From Undibacterium umbellatum (GTDB taxonomy: Bacteria > Pseudomonadota > Gammaproteobacteria > Burkholderiales > Burkholderiaceae_D): DNA of 64,000 nucleotides. The DNA is taken from positions 124,001-188,000 of the forward strand of contig NZ_JACOFX010000008.1 of NCBI RefSeq assembly GCF_014284125.1. Direction: 5' to 3'. The position numbers and the translations under genes are program-made. Positions 8,758 through 18,297 of the stretch are shown piece by piece; positions within the stretch are counted from its first letter, which is position 1; the number at the start of each line of letters is the position of its first letter. The notes beneath the pieces are model-generated. The model searched no databases. It was given only the letters and a program-made list of their open reading frames with translations, and was not told the origin of the DNA.

Positions 8758-9537
8758 ATGTTAATTTCAAAACGTCTGACATGGATTTTTGCTGCGATCT
8801 TGAGCGTTATCGTCACTGTGGTCATGTTTTTACCTGCCAGTTGGTTGGGTTTGGTGGTGGAGAAACAAAGCCAGGGCAGATTGAGCCTGGGTGATGTGCA
8901 AGGCAGTTTTTGGCAGGGTTCGGCATTTATTGGTGTGGCTGCTGGCAAGACTGGCCCGGTGACGCCCTTGTTTCCCGGGCGTTTTCAATGGCGAATTTCA
9001 CCCATACTGATGCTGGGGCAAATCAAGGCAGAACTGGAGAATCCCGCGGCCTTATCTGCACCTGTCAAGATTGCCGGAAACTTCAGTCAGTGGCAAGTCA
9101 GTCCATCGGTGTTGCTATTGCCGCCAGAGCGTCTGGAAGGGTTAGGAGCGCCATTGAATACTATAGGACCGACAGGCTCGTTGCATTTGTCCTGGAATGA
9201 GTTGCTTTTTTCGCGCAAGAATGCGCAACTGAGTATGACTGGGCATATGCAACTGGAAATGGCAGAAATGGCTTCGCGCCTGTCGCCGATCAAGCCTTTG
9301 GGAAGTTACCAGATGGCCTTTGATTTGCGTGGAACAGATGCAGACATGCAGTTGTTAACGATGAAAGGCCCGATGATGCTGGCAGGAAGTGGAAAAATGA
9401 CGAATGGTCGTTTCCAGTTTTCAGGCAAGGCATGGGCAGAAGCAGGACAAGAAGCAAGGCTGGCAAATTTATTGAATTTGCTTGGGCAGCGTCGTAATGA
9501 CGGTGAAAAAGATGTAATTGCGTTAGAGTTCAAATGA
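8758..9537 (+). CDS. gspN: Type II secretion protein GspN
   Basis: A 259-residue protein with an N-terminal membrane anchor (residues 8-28) and the sequence FLPASWLGLVVEKQSQGRLSLGDVQGSFWQGSA in pieces typical of GspN (only short parts are needed: LSLGDVQGSFWQGSA). The remainder is predicted periplasmic and beta-rich. GspN is present in only some T2SS and its job is poorly known. It sits between gspM and gspD, and its stop overlaps the gspD ATG by 4 nt. Confidence 0.9.
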   Translation: MLISKRLTWIFAAILSVIVTVVMFLPASWLGLVVEKQSQGRLSLGDVQGSFWQGSAFIGVAAGKTGPVTPLFPGRFQWRISPILMLGQIKAELENPAALSAPVKIAGNFSQWQVSPSVLLLPPERLEGLGAPLNTIGPTGSLHLSWNELLFSRKNAQLSMTGHMQLEMAEMASRLSPIKPLGSYQMAFDLRGTDADMQLLTMKGPMMLAGSGKMTNGRFQFSGKAWAEAGQEARLANLLNLLGQRRNDGEKDVIALEFK

Positions 9538-11702
9538 AAACATTTCCATTAAAGCACAGGGTCGCCATGACAAGAAATTCGCTACGCCAACCTATCCAGC
9601 AATTGTCTGCATTGACTGGTGCAGCACTATTGACTGCGGGCTTTCTATTGGCACCCATGGCCATGGCTCAGGATCCGTCGAAGAATACGGTAGACATCAA
9701 CCTGGTGGGTGCAGATATAGAATCGGCCATCAAGGCGATAGGTCACTATACCGGTGTGACTTTCATCATCGACCCCAGAGTCAAGGGACAGATCAATCTA
9801 GTGTCAGAGACGCCGCTGACCAAGGATCAGGCTTTTAAATTGCTGACTTCCACTTTGCGGCTGCAAGGCTTTTCTGTTGTGACTGCAGATGGTTATTCCA
9901 AGGTAGTGCCAGAGTCAGACGCCAAGCTACAACCTGGTCCGACTCAAAATGCGGGATCTGCCAGATCGGAAGCAGCCAAGGGTGACCAGGTCATCACGCA
10001 GATTTATAAATTGAATTATGAGTCTTCTGCGAATATTGTGACCATCTTGCGTCCTCTTATTTCACCCAATAATACGATTAATGGCAACCCCGGCAATAAC
10101 ACCGTGGTGATCACCGATTACGCCGATAACATCAAGCGTCTGAACAAGATCATCGCGGCACTGGATGTGCCAGCCACGACCGATATGGATGTCATCCTGG
10201 TCAAACATGCAATCGCTTCCGATATCACCGCCATGGTTTCCAAAGTGATCGATGCAGGCGCTAGTGGTGCTGATCCTACCAAGCCTGTATTGTTGGCTGA
10301 CCCCCGTTCAAATGCCATACTGGTACGTGCATCTTCAGTTGCCAAAGCAAACCAGATCAAGTCTCTGATTGCCAAACTCGATCAGCCAACATCGCAGCCT
10401 GGCAATGTGCATGTGGTTTATTTGAAGAACGCCGAGGCTGAGAAGCTGGCGCAAACCTTGCGGTCCATCGTTACGGGCGATACATCTTCCTCACGTGGTT
10501 CCAGCAGCAATATTTCTAATGCTGGCAGTGCTGCCAATGGTACGAACAGTCCGGTAGCTGCAAACACGTCTGGAGGCACACAGAGCAGCATGCCTTCGTT
10601 CAGCAATAGCAGCACTGGCAATAGTTCTGGCGGCGGTGGTGCTGCTGGTTACATCCAGTCTGATGCGGCCACGAATACGCTCATTATCACTGCCAGCGAA
10701 CCCGTCTATCGCAATCTTCGTGCAGTGATTGAACAGCTTGATGCGCGCCGTGCCCAGGTCTATGTAGAGGCACTGATCGTGGAGATGAGTGCCGATAAGT
10801 CAAACGAACTGGGTGTGCAATGGATGGGTTTGTCAGGTGACAGCACCAGTAATTACCGCATAGGTGGCGGCACTTCATTCTCTACCAAGGGAAATAATTT
10901 GCTTAATCTGGCCGCTGGCAATGCCGCCACGGCAGGTTCTGTACTGCCAGGCGCTGGCTTGTCACTGGGTATTTTCAAACAGATCAATGGGCAATTGGGG
11001 CTAGGTGCGTTAGCACGGGTGTTGCAGACAGATGGCAATGCCAATGTCTTGTCGATACCAAATATAGTCACCCTGGATAATGAAGAGGCAAACATCATTG
11101 TTGGTAAAAATGTGCCTTTGATTACTGGTCAATTCACAACCGGCTCTGGTGGCTCGGCAGGTGTCAATCCGTTCCAGACCATAGAACGCAAACAGGTAGG
11201 TTTAAAGCTGAAGATCAAGCCGCAAATTTCTGAAGGTGGCACAGTCAAACTGGCTATTTATCAGGAAGTATCAAGTGTGGATGATACAACCAATGTCGCA
11301 GGTATTATTACCAAGGAGCGTTCCATCACGACCAATGTACTGGTGGATGACGGCCAGATTATTGCCTTGGGTGGCTTGATTGAAGATAGTACAACTGATG
11401 GCGGCGAAAAAGTCACTGGCCTGGGTGATTTGCCAATTATCGGCAACCTGTTCAAGTACCAGACCAGCAAGCGTTCCAAGACCAATCTGATGGTGTTTTT
11501 GCGTCCCACAGTGATACGCAATGCTGAACAAAGCAATAATATTTCCGTAGATCGCTATGATTACATGCGCACTCAGATAGTGCCCTCTAAAGATGGCGCT
11601 ACTGATAATTTGCTGCCATATTCGGAAAAAGGAAGACTGTTGACCACCCCCCTGGTAATCTCGCCAGAAAAGGCAGCGACCACAGGCAAGGAAGGCAAAT
11701 AA
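9534..11702 (+). CDS. gspD: Type II secretion outer-membrane secretin GspD
   Basis: A 722-residue secretin. A signal peptide ends near AMAMA/QD (residue 45). N0-N1-N2-N3 domains follow from about residue 52 (VDINLVGADIESAIKAIGHYTG). A Ser/Gly/Asn-rich disordered insertion occupies about residues 317-369, within the N3 region. The C-terminal secretin domain carries VEALIVEMSADKSNELGVQW, VPLITGQF and the closing FLRPTVI segment. It forms the multimeric outer-membrane channel. The first ATG overlaps the gspN stop; a second in-frame ATG at 9567 would also leave a signal peptide. No pilotin gene is nearby. Confidence 0.97.
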   Translation: MKTFPLKHRVAMTRNSLRQPIQQLSALTGAALLTAGFLLAPMAMAQDPSKNTVDINLVGADIESAIKAIGHYTGVTFIIDPRVKGQINLVSETPLTKDQAFKLLTSTLRLQGFSVVTADGYSKVVPESDAKLQPGPTQNAGSARSEAAKGDQVITQIYKLNYESSANIVTILRPLISPNNTINGNPGNNTVVITDYADNIKRLNKIIAALDVPATTDMDVILVKHAIASDITAMVSKVIDAGASGADPTKPVLLADPRSNAILVRASSVAKANQIKSLIAKLDQPTSQPGNVHVVYLKNAEAEKLAQTLRSIVTGDTSSSRGSSSNISNAGSAANGTNSPVAANTSGGTQSSMPSFSNSSTGNSSGGGGAAGYIQSDAATNTLIITASEPVYRNLRAVIEQLDARRAQVYVEALIVEMSADKSNELGVQWMGLSGDSTSNYRIGGGTSFSTKGNNLLNLAAGNAATAGSVLPGAGLSLGIFKQINGQLGLGALARVLQTDGNANVLSIPNIVTLDNEEANIIVGKNVPLITGQFTTGSGGSAGVNPFQTIERKQVGLKLKIKPQISEGGTVKLAIYQEVSSVDDTTNVAGIITKERSITTNVLVDDGQIIALGGLIEDSTTDGGEKVTGLGDLPIIGNLFKYQTSKRSKTNLMVFLRPTVIRNAEQSNNISVDRYDYMRTQIVPSKDGATDNLLPYSEKGRLLTTPLVISPEKAATTGKEGK

Positions 11703-11705
11703 GCC

Positions 11706-13136
11706 ATGCTTGATCATCGTTTATTGCCTTATGGATTTGCCAGAGATTTCTCTGTGCTGGCTGTGAGGGACAATGCCGTTGTCAATGGTGTTGTTGAAAT
11801 CCAGATTTCGAAGATGACACCATCAGCAGCGATATCTGAAGTCGGGCGCAAGTTTGGTAAAGTCAAACTACTGATGCTCCCACATGCTGAATTGGCAGAG
11901 GCTATTGCCAAGGCCTACGCTGGTTCTGGTGGAGATGCAGCCGATGTAGTGGGTGAGGTGGAGTCTGATCTTGATCTGGCCAAGCTCATGCTGGACATGC
12001 CAGCTATTGAAGATTTGCTTGAATCGGCCGATGATGCACCCGTGATACGCATGATCAATGCACTGCTCACACAGGCATTGCGCGATGGCGCGTCGGACAT
12101 CCATATTGAACCGTTTGAACAGATTTCTGTAGTACGCTTTCGCGTTGATGGTGCTTTGCGCGATGTCGTGCGTCCCAAGAAAGCCATACACGCATCCCTG
12201 ATCTCGCGTATCAAAATCATGGCGCAACTGGATATCGCAGAGAAACGCTTGCCACAAGATGGACGTATTACCTTGCGCATAGGTGGCAAGCCCGTTGATG
12301 TGCGGGTCTCGACTTTACCAACAGGGCACGGCGAGCGCGCTGTGCTGCGCTTGCTTGATAAGGAAGCGGGGCGTTTGGACCTGGGGCATTTGGGTATGAG
12401 TACCGATGTGCTGACTCAATTCGACAAGTTGATTGCGCAACCGCACGGCATCGTGCTGGTGACGGGTCCAACGGGTTCTGGCAAGACCACGACCTTGTAT
12501 GCGGCCCTGTCGCGGGTAAATGCCGGTACCACCAATATTTTGACTGTAGAAGATCCTATTGAATACGAGCTGGCTGGCGTTGGTCAGACGCAGGTCAATG
12601 CAAAAATAGAAATGACCTTCGCCAAAGCCTTGCGCGCAATTTTGCGGCAGGATCCTGATGTCATCATGATAGGTGAGATACGTGATCTGGAAACAGCGCA
12701 AATTGCAGTGCAGGCCTCACTGACAGGCCATCTGGTACTGGCGACGCTGCATACCAATGACTCTGCCGCAGCAGTTACACGCTTGCTGGACATGGGTATA
12801 GAACCCTTCCTGTTGTCTTCTTCATTGCTGGGTGTCGTGGCGCAGCGGCTGGTACGTAAACTCTGTATTCACTGCCGTGTTGAAAAAGAAGGTACATGGC
12901 ATGCAGTCGGTTGTGAACATTGTGGTCATACCGGTTATCAGGGGCGTGTAGGTGTCTATGAGTTATTGCAAACTACCGATGCCATCCGTGCCCAGATACA
13001 TCATGAGGCAGCCGAAGCAGAAATACGTATTGCGGCACAGGCAGACGGCATGAAAACCATGCGTGAAGACGGTCAGCGCTGGCTGAAAACTGGTGTGACT
13101 ACACCAGAAGAGTTACTGCGCGTGACGAAGGAATAG
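11706..13136 (+). CDS. gspE: Type II secretion ATPase GspE
   Basis: A 476-residue hexameric ATPase that powers pseudopilus assembly from the cytoplasmic face. The Walker A motif GPTGSGKTTTL begins at Gly254; the Asp box (VEDPIEYELAG), Walker B (DPDVIMIGEIRD) and His box (LATLHTNDSA) follow in order. A zinc-binding C-terminal module shows two CxxC pairs (CIHC and CEHC). The N-terminal domain that binds GspL is present. It starts 3 nt after gspD and ends 4 nt before gspF. Confidence 0.97.
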   Translation: MLDHRLLPYGFARDFSVLAVRDNAVVNGVVEIQISKMTPSAAISEVGRKFGKVKLLMLPHAELAEAIAKAYAGSGGDAADVVGEVESDLDLAKLMLDMPAIEDLLESADDAPVIRMINALLTQALRDGASDIHIEPFEQISVVRFRVDGALRDVVRPKKAIHASLISRIKIMAQLDIAEKRLPQDGRITLRIGGKPVDVRVSTLPTGHGERAVLRLLDKEAGRLDLGHLGMSTDVLTQFDKLIAQPHGIVLVTGPTGSGKTTTLYAALSRVNAGTTNILTVEDPIEYELAGVGQTQVNAKIEMTFAKALRAILRQDPDVIMIGEIRDLETAQIAVQASLTGHLVLATLHTNDSAAAVTRLLDMGIEPFLLSSSLLGVVAQRLVRKLCIHCRVEKEGTWHAVGCEHCGHTGYQGRVGVYELLQTTDAIRAQIHHEAAEAEIRIAAQADGMKTMREDGQRWLKTGVTTPEELLRVTKE

Positions 13137-13140
13137 AGGC

Positions 13141-14361
13141 ATGCCAGCATTTCGATATGAGGCGGTTGATATTGCAGGTCATACCAGCAAAGGTGTGTTG
13201 AATGCAGACAGTGCCAGGTCGGCACGCAGTGATTTGCGTGCCCAGGGACTGGTGCCGGTCAGCGTTGAGTCTATCGCCAACCAGATGGATGCGGGTGGTA
13301 AGCGCAAGGCAGTCTTTTTTGGCGATCGTTTGTCAACAGTGGAAATCGCCTTATTTACACGACAGCTATCGAGCCTGCTGGAAGCCGGGCTGCCTCTGGA
13401 GCAATCCTTGTCAGCCTTGCTGGAGCAGGCGGAGCGAACTTATGTACGCGACCTGGTTGGGTCAATACGTTCAGAAGTCATGGCCGGTAACTCACTATCT
13501 GATGCGCTGAAGCAACACCCCAACGACTTTGCTGACATTTATTGTGCGCTGGTGTCGTCGGGCGAGCATATCGGTCATTTGTCGCGTGTTTTGTCGCGGC
13601 TGGCAGATTACATAGAAAGACGTAATGCGCTGGTGCAAAAGGTCAGGCTGGCGTTTACCTATCCGGCGATTGTGACCGTGGTGGCTTTTGCGATTGTGAT
13701 TTTCCTGCTGACTTATGTGGTGCCGCAAATAGTTTCCGTGTTTGCCAACACCAAGCAGAAATTGCCTTTCCTGACATTGGTGATGCTTGCTATCTCTGAC
13801 TTTGTGCGTGCCTATGGCTGGATTGTGGCTTTGCTAGCAGTTGCTGCTTTTTCTCTGTGGCGGCTGGCGTTGCGTAATCCTGACTTTAAGATGCGTTGGC
13901 ACCGGTGGCTATTGAGTGCGCCCTTGTATGGCAAATTTGAACGTAGCCTGAATACAGCCAGGTTTGCCAGTACCCTGGCGATTACCACAGGATCTGGCGT
14001 ACCCATCTTGCAGGCATTGCAAACCAGTCGCGAAACTCTCTCGAACGTTGCCATGCGCGCCCAGGTGGAAGAAGCAACGGCCAGCGTCAGGGAGGGTGTC
14101 AGTCTGGCGCGTGCCTTGTCAGCTCACAAGCATTTCCCTCCCATGTTAATACACATGATACGCGCAGGTGAGGTAACAGGTGAACTGCCTGCCATGCTGG
14201 AACGTGCCTCAAATACGCAAGAGCAGGATCTTGAGCGAAGGGCTCTCACCATGGCTGGTTTGCTGGAGCCTGTATTGATATTGACCATGGGTATCGTCGT
14301 CTTGCTCATCGTATTGGCTGTGTTGATGCCCATCATAGAAATAAATCAGTTGGTACGCTAA
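13141..14361 (+). CDS. gspF: Type II secretion inner-membrane platform protein GspF
   Basis: A 406-residue polytopic protein with two T2SSF domains. The start PAFRYEAVDIAGHTSKGVL and the repeated FTRQLSSLLEAGLPLEQSL / FASTLAITTGSGVPILQAL segments are the family hallmarks. Three membrane helices are visible: about residues 173-195, 223-243 and 375-398. GspF is the platform under the pseudopilus and contacts GspE and GspL. PilC of type IV pili shares the fold, but the operon fixes the assignment. Confidence 0.97.
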   Translation: MPAFRYEAVDIAGHTSKGVLNADSARSARSDLRAQGLVPVSVESIANQMDAGGKRKAVFFGDRLSTVEIALFTRQLSSLLEAGLPLEQSLSALLEQAERTYVRDLVGSIRSEVMAGNSLSDALKQHPNDFADIYCALVSSGEHIGHLSRVLSRLADYIERRNALVQKVRLAFTYPAIVTVVAFAIVIFLLTYVVPQIVSVFANTKQKLPFLTLVMLAISDFVRAYGWIVALLAVAAFSLWRLALRNPDFKMRWHRWLLSAPLYGKFERSLNTARFASTLAITTGSGVPILQALQTSRETLSNVAMRAQVEEATASVREGVSLARALSAHKHFPPMLIHMIRAGEVTGELPAMLERASNTQEQDLERRALTMAGLLEPVLILTMGIVVLLIVLAVLMPIIEINQLVR

Positions 14362-14372
14362 AAAGGATAAAA

Positions 14373-14969
14373 ATGAAACGCTTACCTGTCCTTGTGACTT
14401 TTCTCATGTTTGTCGCACTTTGTGCGTCCCTGAGCTATTGGGGTTTGCGGCTGTTCAAGCCACAGGCCAGGGCAGTCGCTGCTGTTTTTCAGCAAGGCAG
14501 TTATGAGCCTGGAGCCGGGCAGTGGGGTGGCATATTTGGCGCCAGCCAGGTCATGCAAGCCAGTGCAACTAACTACCAGTTAAAAGGTATCGTCCTAGCG
14601 AAAAGAACTGAACAGAGTCTTGCTATCATCAGTGCCAATGGCAAGCCAGCATTGGCAGTTGCGATGAATAAGGAAGTTGCACCCGGTGTGATCCTTAAGG
14701 AAGTGCATGATCAATATGTCATGGTGTCCGAATCGGGTGCCATGCGCCGGGTAGATTTGCCACAGTTGCCTGAGTTGAGTCGTGGATCAGTGCAAATCCC
14801 GTCTTTGAATCCATCAGGTACGGTGCCGCCACAAGTCGCACCTGTTGCTTTTCCACCACCAAAACGTAATGATATTCCTGGCGGTCCTGTGAGTAGCCCA
14901 GCGCCCCCAATGGTGACCCCGGGTATGCCAACGGCTTCGCTGCCAGCAACCATGCCGGGTGGTCAGTAA
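14373..14969 (+). CDS. gspC: Type II secretion protein GspC (PDZ-less, HR domain only)
   Basis: A 198-residue bitopic protein with a membrane helix at about residues 5-25, a periplasmic homology-region domain (NYQLKGIVLAKRTEQSLAII, then VAPGVILKEVHDQYVMV) and a Pro/Gly-rich tail from about residue 145. There is no room for the PDZ or coiled-coil domain found in many GspC proteins. GspC links the inner-membrane platform to the secretin. Its position at the end of the operon, after gspF, differs from systems where gspC comes first. The stop is 2 nt before the next gene. Confidence 0.85.
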   Translation: MKRLPVLVTFLMFVALCASLSYWGLRLFKPQARAVAAVFQQGSYEPGAGQWGGIFGASQVMQASATNYQLKGIVLAKRTEQSLAIISANGKPALAVAMNKEVAPGVILKEVHDQYVMVSESGAMRRVDLPQLPELSRGSVQIPSLNPSGTVPPQVAPVAFPPPKRNDIPGGPVSSPAPPMVTPGMPTASLPATMPGGQ

Positions 14970-14971
14970 AG

Positions 14972-15793
14972 ATGGCGTGGCAAAACGATAGTCCTGAAGA
15001 TGTGCTTCTCTCAATTGACAAGGCGCATCCGTCATGGCGACCTGTCTTGGAGGCTGGATTGCAACAAGTGCACGCAGCCAATCCGAGTTATTTTTCAGGC
15101 TTAAAGAACTCTGTCTGCCTGCCAAATCAAGCTAGATTATTTGCTGCATTTTCCATGCCCATGGATGAAGTGCGTTACATCTTGATGGGTGAGGGGCCTT
15201 ACCCCCGTTCTGAAAGCGCAACGGGTTACTGTTTTATGGATGGTGCGGTAAAAAGTTTGTGGTCGGAAGAAGAAGGTGGTGGCTTGTCAAAAAAAGTAAA
15301 CCGCGCGACCTCTCTGCGCAATTTCATGAAAATGCTGCTGGTTGCGTCCGGCCATTTGCAGGAGGAAGCAACAGCCGGACAGGCTATGGTTGCAGTTGCC
15401 AACCAGGCCCGCCAGCCAGGCAATGGTTTCATACAGACTTTGGATGAATTGCAACAAAATCTGGCTGCTCAGGGATTTTTGCTGCTGAATGCCAGCCTGA
15501 TTTTTCGTGAAGATACAGCCCCAGCAAAAGACGCCAAAGCATGGCAGCCATTTTTGCAAACAGTGTTATCTGCGTTATATCATCACCAGCTCGCACACAT
15601 GAAGTCCCCTGCCGTGTTAGTCTTGTGGGGGAAAATAGCTGAACAAATACGGCCGCTGCCTGAAACTAAGCCGTATGAACAAATTTGTGCAGAGCATCCT
15701 TATAATTTAAGTTTCATTGCTAATCGTGTTATGCAGGCTTTATTTCGCCCAATGGAACTTTTGAAAAAATTGCCTGATAGAAAAATTTTGTAA
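14972..15793 (+). CDS. Uracil-DNA glycosylase-like protein with degenerate catalytic motif
   Basis: A 273-residue protein that can be aligned by eye with family 1 Ung along most of its length: SWRPVLEAGL near the N-terminus, VRYILMGEGPYP at 67-78 in place of the Ung motif VVILGQDPYH, then ATGYCF, LLLNASLIF (170-178), VLVLWGKIAEQI (215-226) and AEHPYNLS (240-247) in place of the HPSPLS loop. The uracil-pocket residues Tyr77, Phe88 and Asn173 and the leucine-loop His242 appear kept, while the water-activating Asp is Gly75 and the next His is Pro78. Glycosylase activity is therefore doubtful. It follows gspC by 2 nt, so it is probably transcribed with the secretion genes. Function unknown. Confidence 0.7.
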   Translation: MAWQNDSPEDVLLSIDKAHPSWRPVLEAGLQQVHAANPSYFSGLKNSVCLPNQARLFAAFSMPMDEVRYILMGEGPYPRSESATGYCFMDGAVKSLWSEEEGGGLSKKVNRATSLRNFMKMLLVASGHLQEEATAGQAMVAVANQARQPGNGFIQTLDELQQNLAAQGFLLLNASLIFREDTAPAKDAKAWQPFLQTVLSALYHHQLAHMKSPAVLVLWGKIAEQIRPLPETKPYEQICAEHPYNLSFIANRVMQALFRPMELLKKLPDRKIL

Positions 15794-15892
15794 GATACTG
15801 CTTTAAATTCTGGCTTGCTGAGCAGCTTTGTAGAATAATTGTCTGGCAGATCTCTCAGATCTGTTCACCTTATTCATAACCACATCCTGCCT

Positions 15893-17143
15893 ATGTTGAA
15901 GAAAATTGAAATTACTCAGCTGAGGGTTGGCATGTATGTACAGGAGCTGTGTAGTTCGTGGATAGACACACCTTTCTGGCAAAAGTCTTTCATGTTGTCA
16001 GAAGCGGAAGAATTAAAGAAGATTCAAGCAACCCGTATTCGCCATGCCTGGATTGATGTCAGCAAGGGCCTGGATGTATTAGGTGAGCCTGATGTAAAAC
16101 TTCAAGCTAAACCAGATCCTGAGCCTGTACCCGAGCCAGTTCCCGAAACTGTACCAGCACCTGCACCACGTCAAATTGCAGCTGTTTCCATGGATGATGA
16201 GCTGGGGCGTGCCTCTGCCATTGTCAGTAAATCCAAGCAGGCAGTGTTCTCCATGTTTAATGAAGCGCGCATGGGCAAGGCGGTTGATGTTGACAATGCG
16301 CAATCTATGGTGGAAGAAATTGCCGACTCCGTGATGCGCAATCCGGGTGCGTTAATCGGGCTGGCCAGATTGAAGACCAAGGATGACTACACCTATATGC
16401 ATTCGGTCGCCGTATGCGCACTGATGGTGGCCTTGGCAAAGCAGCTAGGTTTGTCTGAGGAAGAAGCGAGAGAGGCCGGTCTGGCAGGATTGTTGCATGA
16501 CATAGGTAAGATGATGGTGGCTGCCGACATCTTGAACAAGCCTGGCAAACTTACCGATGCTGAATTCGTCTCTGTCAAGGAGCATCCAGCTGCGGGCTAT
16601 AAATTACTGAAAGATGCTAAGGGCATTAGTGCCGTTGCCCTTGATGTTTGCCTGCACCACCACGAAAAAATCGATGGTTCTGGTTACCCAAATCGTTTGA
16701 AGGGGGATGAAATCAGTTTGTATGCCCGCATGGGTGCAGTTTGTGACGTGTATGATGCCATAACTTCTGATCGTCCCTACAAGCAAGGCTGGTGTCCGGC
16801 AGAATCATTGCGCAAGATGGCAGAATGGAGTAAGGGGCATTTCGATGAAAAAATATTCCAGGCTTTTGTCAAGAGTATAGGTATTTTCCCTGTCGGTACC
16901 CTGGTCAGGCTGGAGTCTGGTCGTTTGGCTGTCGTGGTTGAGCAACAAGTGGGCAAGTCCCTGTTGCTGCCTAAAGTCAGAGTGTTTTTTTCTGTTAAAT
17001 CCATGGCGTATGTTGCGCCTGAGCTTATCGATTTATCCAGGGCAGGCATGAATGACAAGATAGCTACGCGTGAAGATGCAGCCAAATGGGGTATCAAGGA
17101 TATTAACCGCTATTGGCTAGGTGAAGCAGCAAGCAATCGCTAG
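15893..17143 (+). CDS. DUF3391 and HD-GYP domain c-di-GMP phosphodiesterase
   Basis: A 416-residue cytoplasmic protein. The N-terminal DUF3391 domain starts LKKIEITQLRVGMYV; a Pro/Glu/Val-rich linker (PEPVPEPVPETVPAPAP) follows near residue 80; the HD-GYP domain has HD at His202-Asp203 (LLHDIGK), HHHEKIDGSGYP at 255-266 and DVYDAITSDRPYKQG. All metal ligands and the GYP motif look intact, so hydrolysis of c-di-GMP is likely. I start at the ATG at 15893 because DUF3391 begins there; an upstream in-frame TTG at 15839 would add 18 unconserved residues. It may influence the flagellar and pilus functions in this window, but that is inference. Confidence 0.9.
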   Translation: MLKKIEITQLRVGMYVQELCSSWIDTPFWQKSFMLSEAEELKKIQATRIRHAWIDVSKGLDVLGEPDVKLQAKPDPEPVPEPVPETVPAPAPRQIAAVSMDDELGRASAIVSKSKQAVFSMFNEARMGKAVDVDNAQSMVEEIADSVMRNPGALIGLARLKTKDDYTYMHSVAVCALMVALAKQLGLSEEEAREAGLAGLLHDIGKMMVAADILNKPGKLTDAEFVSVKEHPAAGYKLLKDAKGISAVALDVCLHHHEKIDGSGYPNRLKGDEISLYARMGAVCDVYDAITSDRPYKQGWCPAESLRKMAEWSKGHFDEKIFQAFVKSIGIFPVGTLVRLESGRLAVVVEQQVGKSLLLPKVRVFFSVKSMAYVAPELIDLSRAGMNDKIATREDAAKWGIKDINRYWLGEAASNR

Positions 17144-17211
17144 CTGCTTCCCTGGCTTTGTTGTTAAGTATGACGCCCGCACGATTACGAGGTGTATGGC
17201 TATATGGAAAG

Positions 17212-18192
17212 TTACTTCTCGGGTTGTATGACGATTTTGCCCGTGACTTTGCGTGCTGCCAAATCATTAAGCGCTGCTGGCGTGTCTTTGAGCGCATACC
17301 GGCCAGAGATGTGCGGCTTGATTTTACCTTCATGCAGCCAGCCCATCAGTTCACGCATGGCAGCCAGGTTGGCTTTGGGCTCACGCTTGGCAAATTCACC
17401 CCAGAATACCCCAACCAGAGAAGCACCTTTGAGCAGAGTCAGGTTCAATGGCAGCTTGGGTATTTCACCATTGGCAAAGCCCACGACCAGATAACGACCC
17501 CGCCAGCCTATTGAGCGGAAGGCTGGCTCTGCATATATCCCACCCACAGGGTCGTAAATAACGTCCGGCCCTTTGCCATCGGTTGCGGCCTTGATGGCTT
17601 CACGCAAATCCTGATTGCTGTAATTGATGGTGACATCTGCACCATGCTGTTTGCAAACTTCCAATTTTTCATCAGTAGATGCGGCTGCAATAATGCGTGC
17701 GCCCAGGGCTTTGCCAATTTCTATGGCTGCCAGGCCAACACCGCCCGCAGCGCCCAGCACCAGCATGGTTTCGCCAGCTTTTAATTGAGCGCGATCGACA
17801 ACTGCATGGTGGGATGTGCCGTAAGTCAGGGTGATCGCTGCTGCAACATCAAAGTCCATGCCCGGTGGCATCGGCATGACGGCATTGGCTGGAGCAACTA
17901 CTTGTTGTGCAAATGCACCATTGCCAATAAAAGCAATCACCTTGTCGCCGACTTTGACATGGCTGACATCTTCACCAACCGCGTACACGATTCCGGATAA
18001 TTCACTGCCGGGGGTAAATGGTAATTCAGGCTTGAACTGGTATTTGTTCTGTATGATCAACACATCCGGGAAGTTGACGCCAGCCGCCTTTACATTGATG
18101 GCAACCTGGCCGAGGGCTGGTACCAGATCTGGTAAGTCTACTATCGCCAAAGTGTCTGGCAATCCCCACTCCTTGCAAACAACAGCTTTCAT
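17212..18192 (-). CDS. NADPH:quinone oxidoreductase-type MDR protein
   Basis: A 326-residue medium-chain dehydrogenase/reductase of the zinc-free quinone oxidoreductase class. The GroES-like N-terminal half shows VNFPDVLIIQNKYQ and FTPGSELSGIV, where zinc-ligand cysteines are absent. The Rossmann domain has VLGAAGGVGLAAIEIGKALGA, the nucleotide-binding loop. The family reduces quinones or enones with NADPH; the substrate cannot be read from the sequence. It is monocistronic, convergent with the HD-GYP gene and divergent from surE with 105 bp between starts. Confidence 0.9.
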   Translation of the reverse strand: MKAVVCKEWGLPDTLAIVDLPDLVPALGQVAINVKAAGVNFPDVLIIQNKYQFKPELPFTPGSELSGIVYAVGEDVSHVKVGDKVIAFIGNGAFAQQVVAPANAVMPMPPGMDFDVAAAITLTYGTSHHAVVDRAQLKAGETMLVLGAAGGVGLAAIEIGKALGARIIAAASTDEKLEVCKQHGADVTINYSNQDLREAIKAATDGKGPDVIYDPVGGIYAEPAFRSIGWRGRYLVVGFANGEIPKLPLNLTLLKGASLVGVFWGEFAKREPKANLAAMRELMGWLHEGKIKPHISGRYALKDTPAALNDLAARKVTGKIVIQPEK

Positions 18193-18297
18193 CTTGATGT
18201 CTCCATAAAATAGTACGACCGTTTGATTTTGTGATTATGCCGTAAAAATCTGTTCTCTGTAGAAATTTATATTTCAGCATCAGGTAGAATACAAAAC

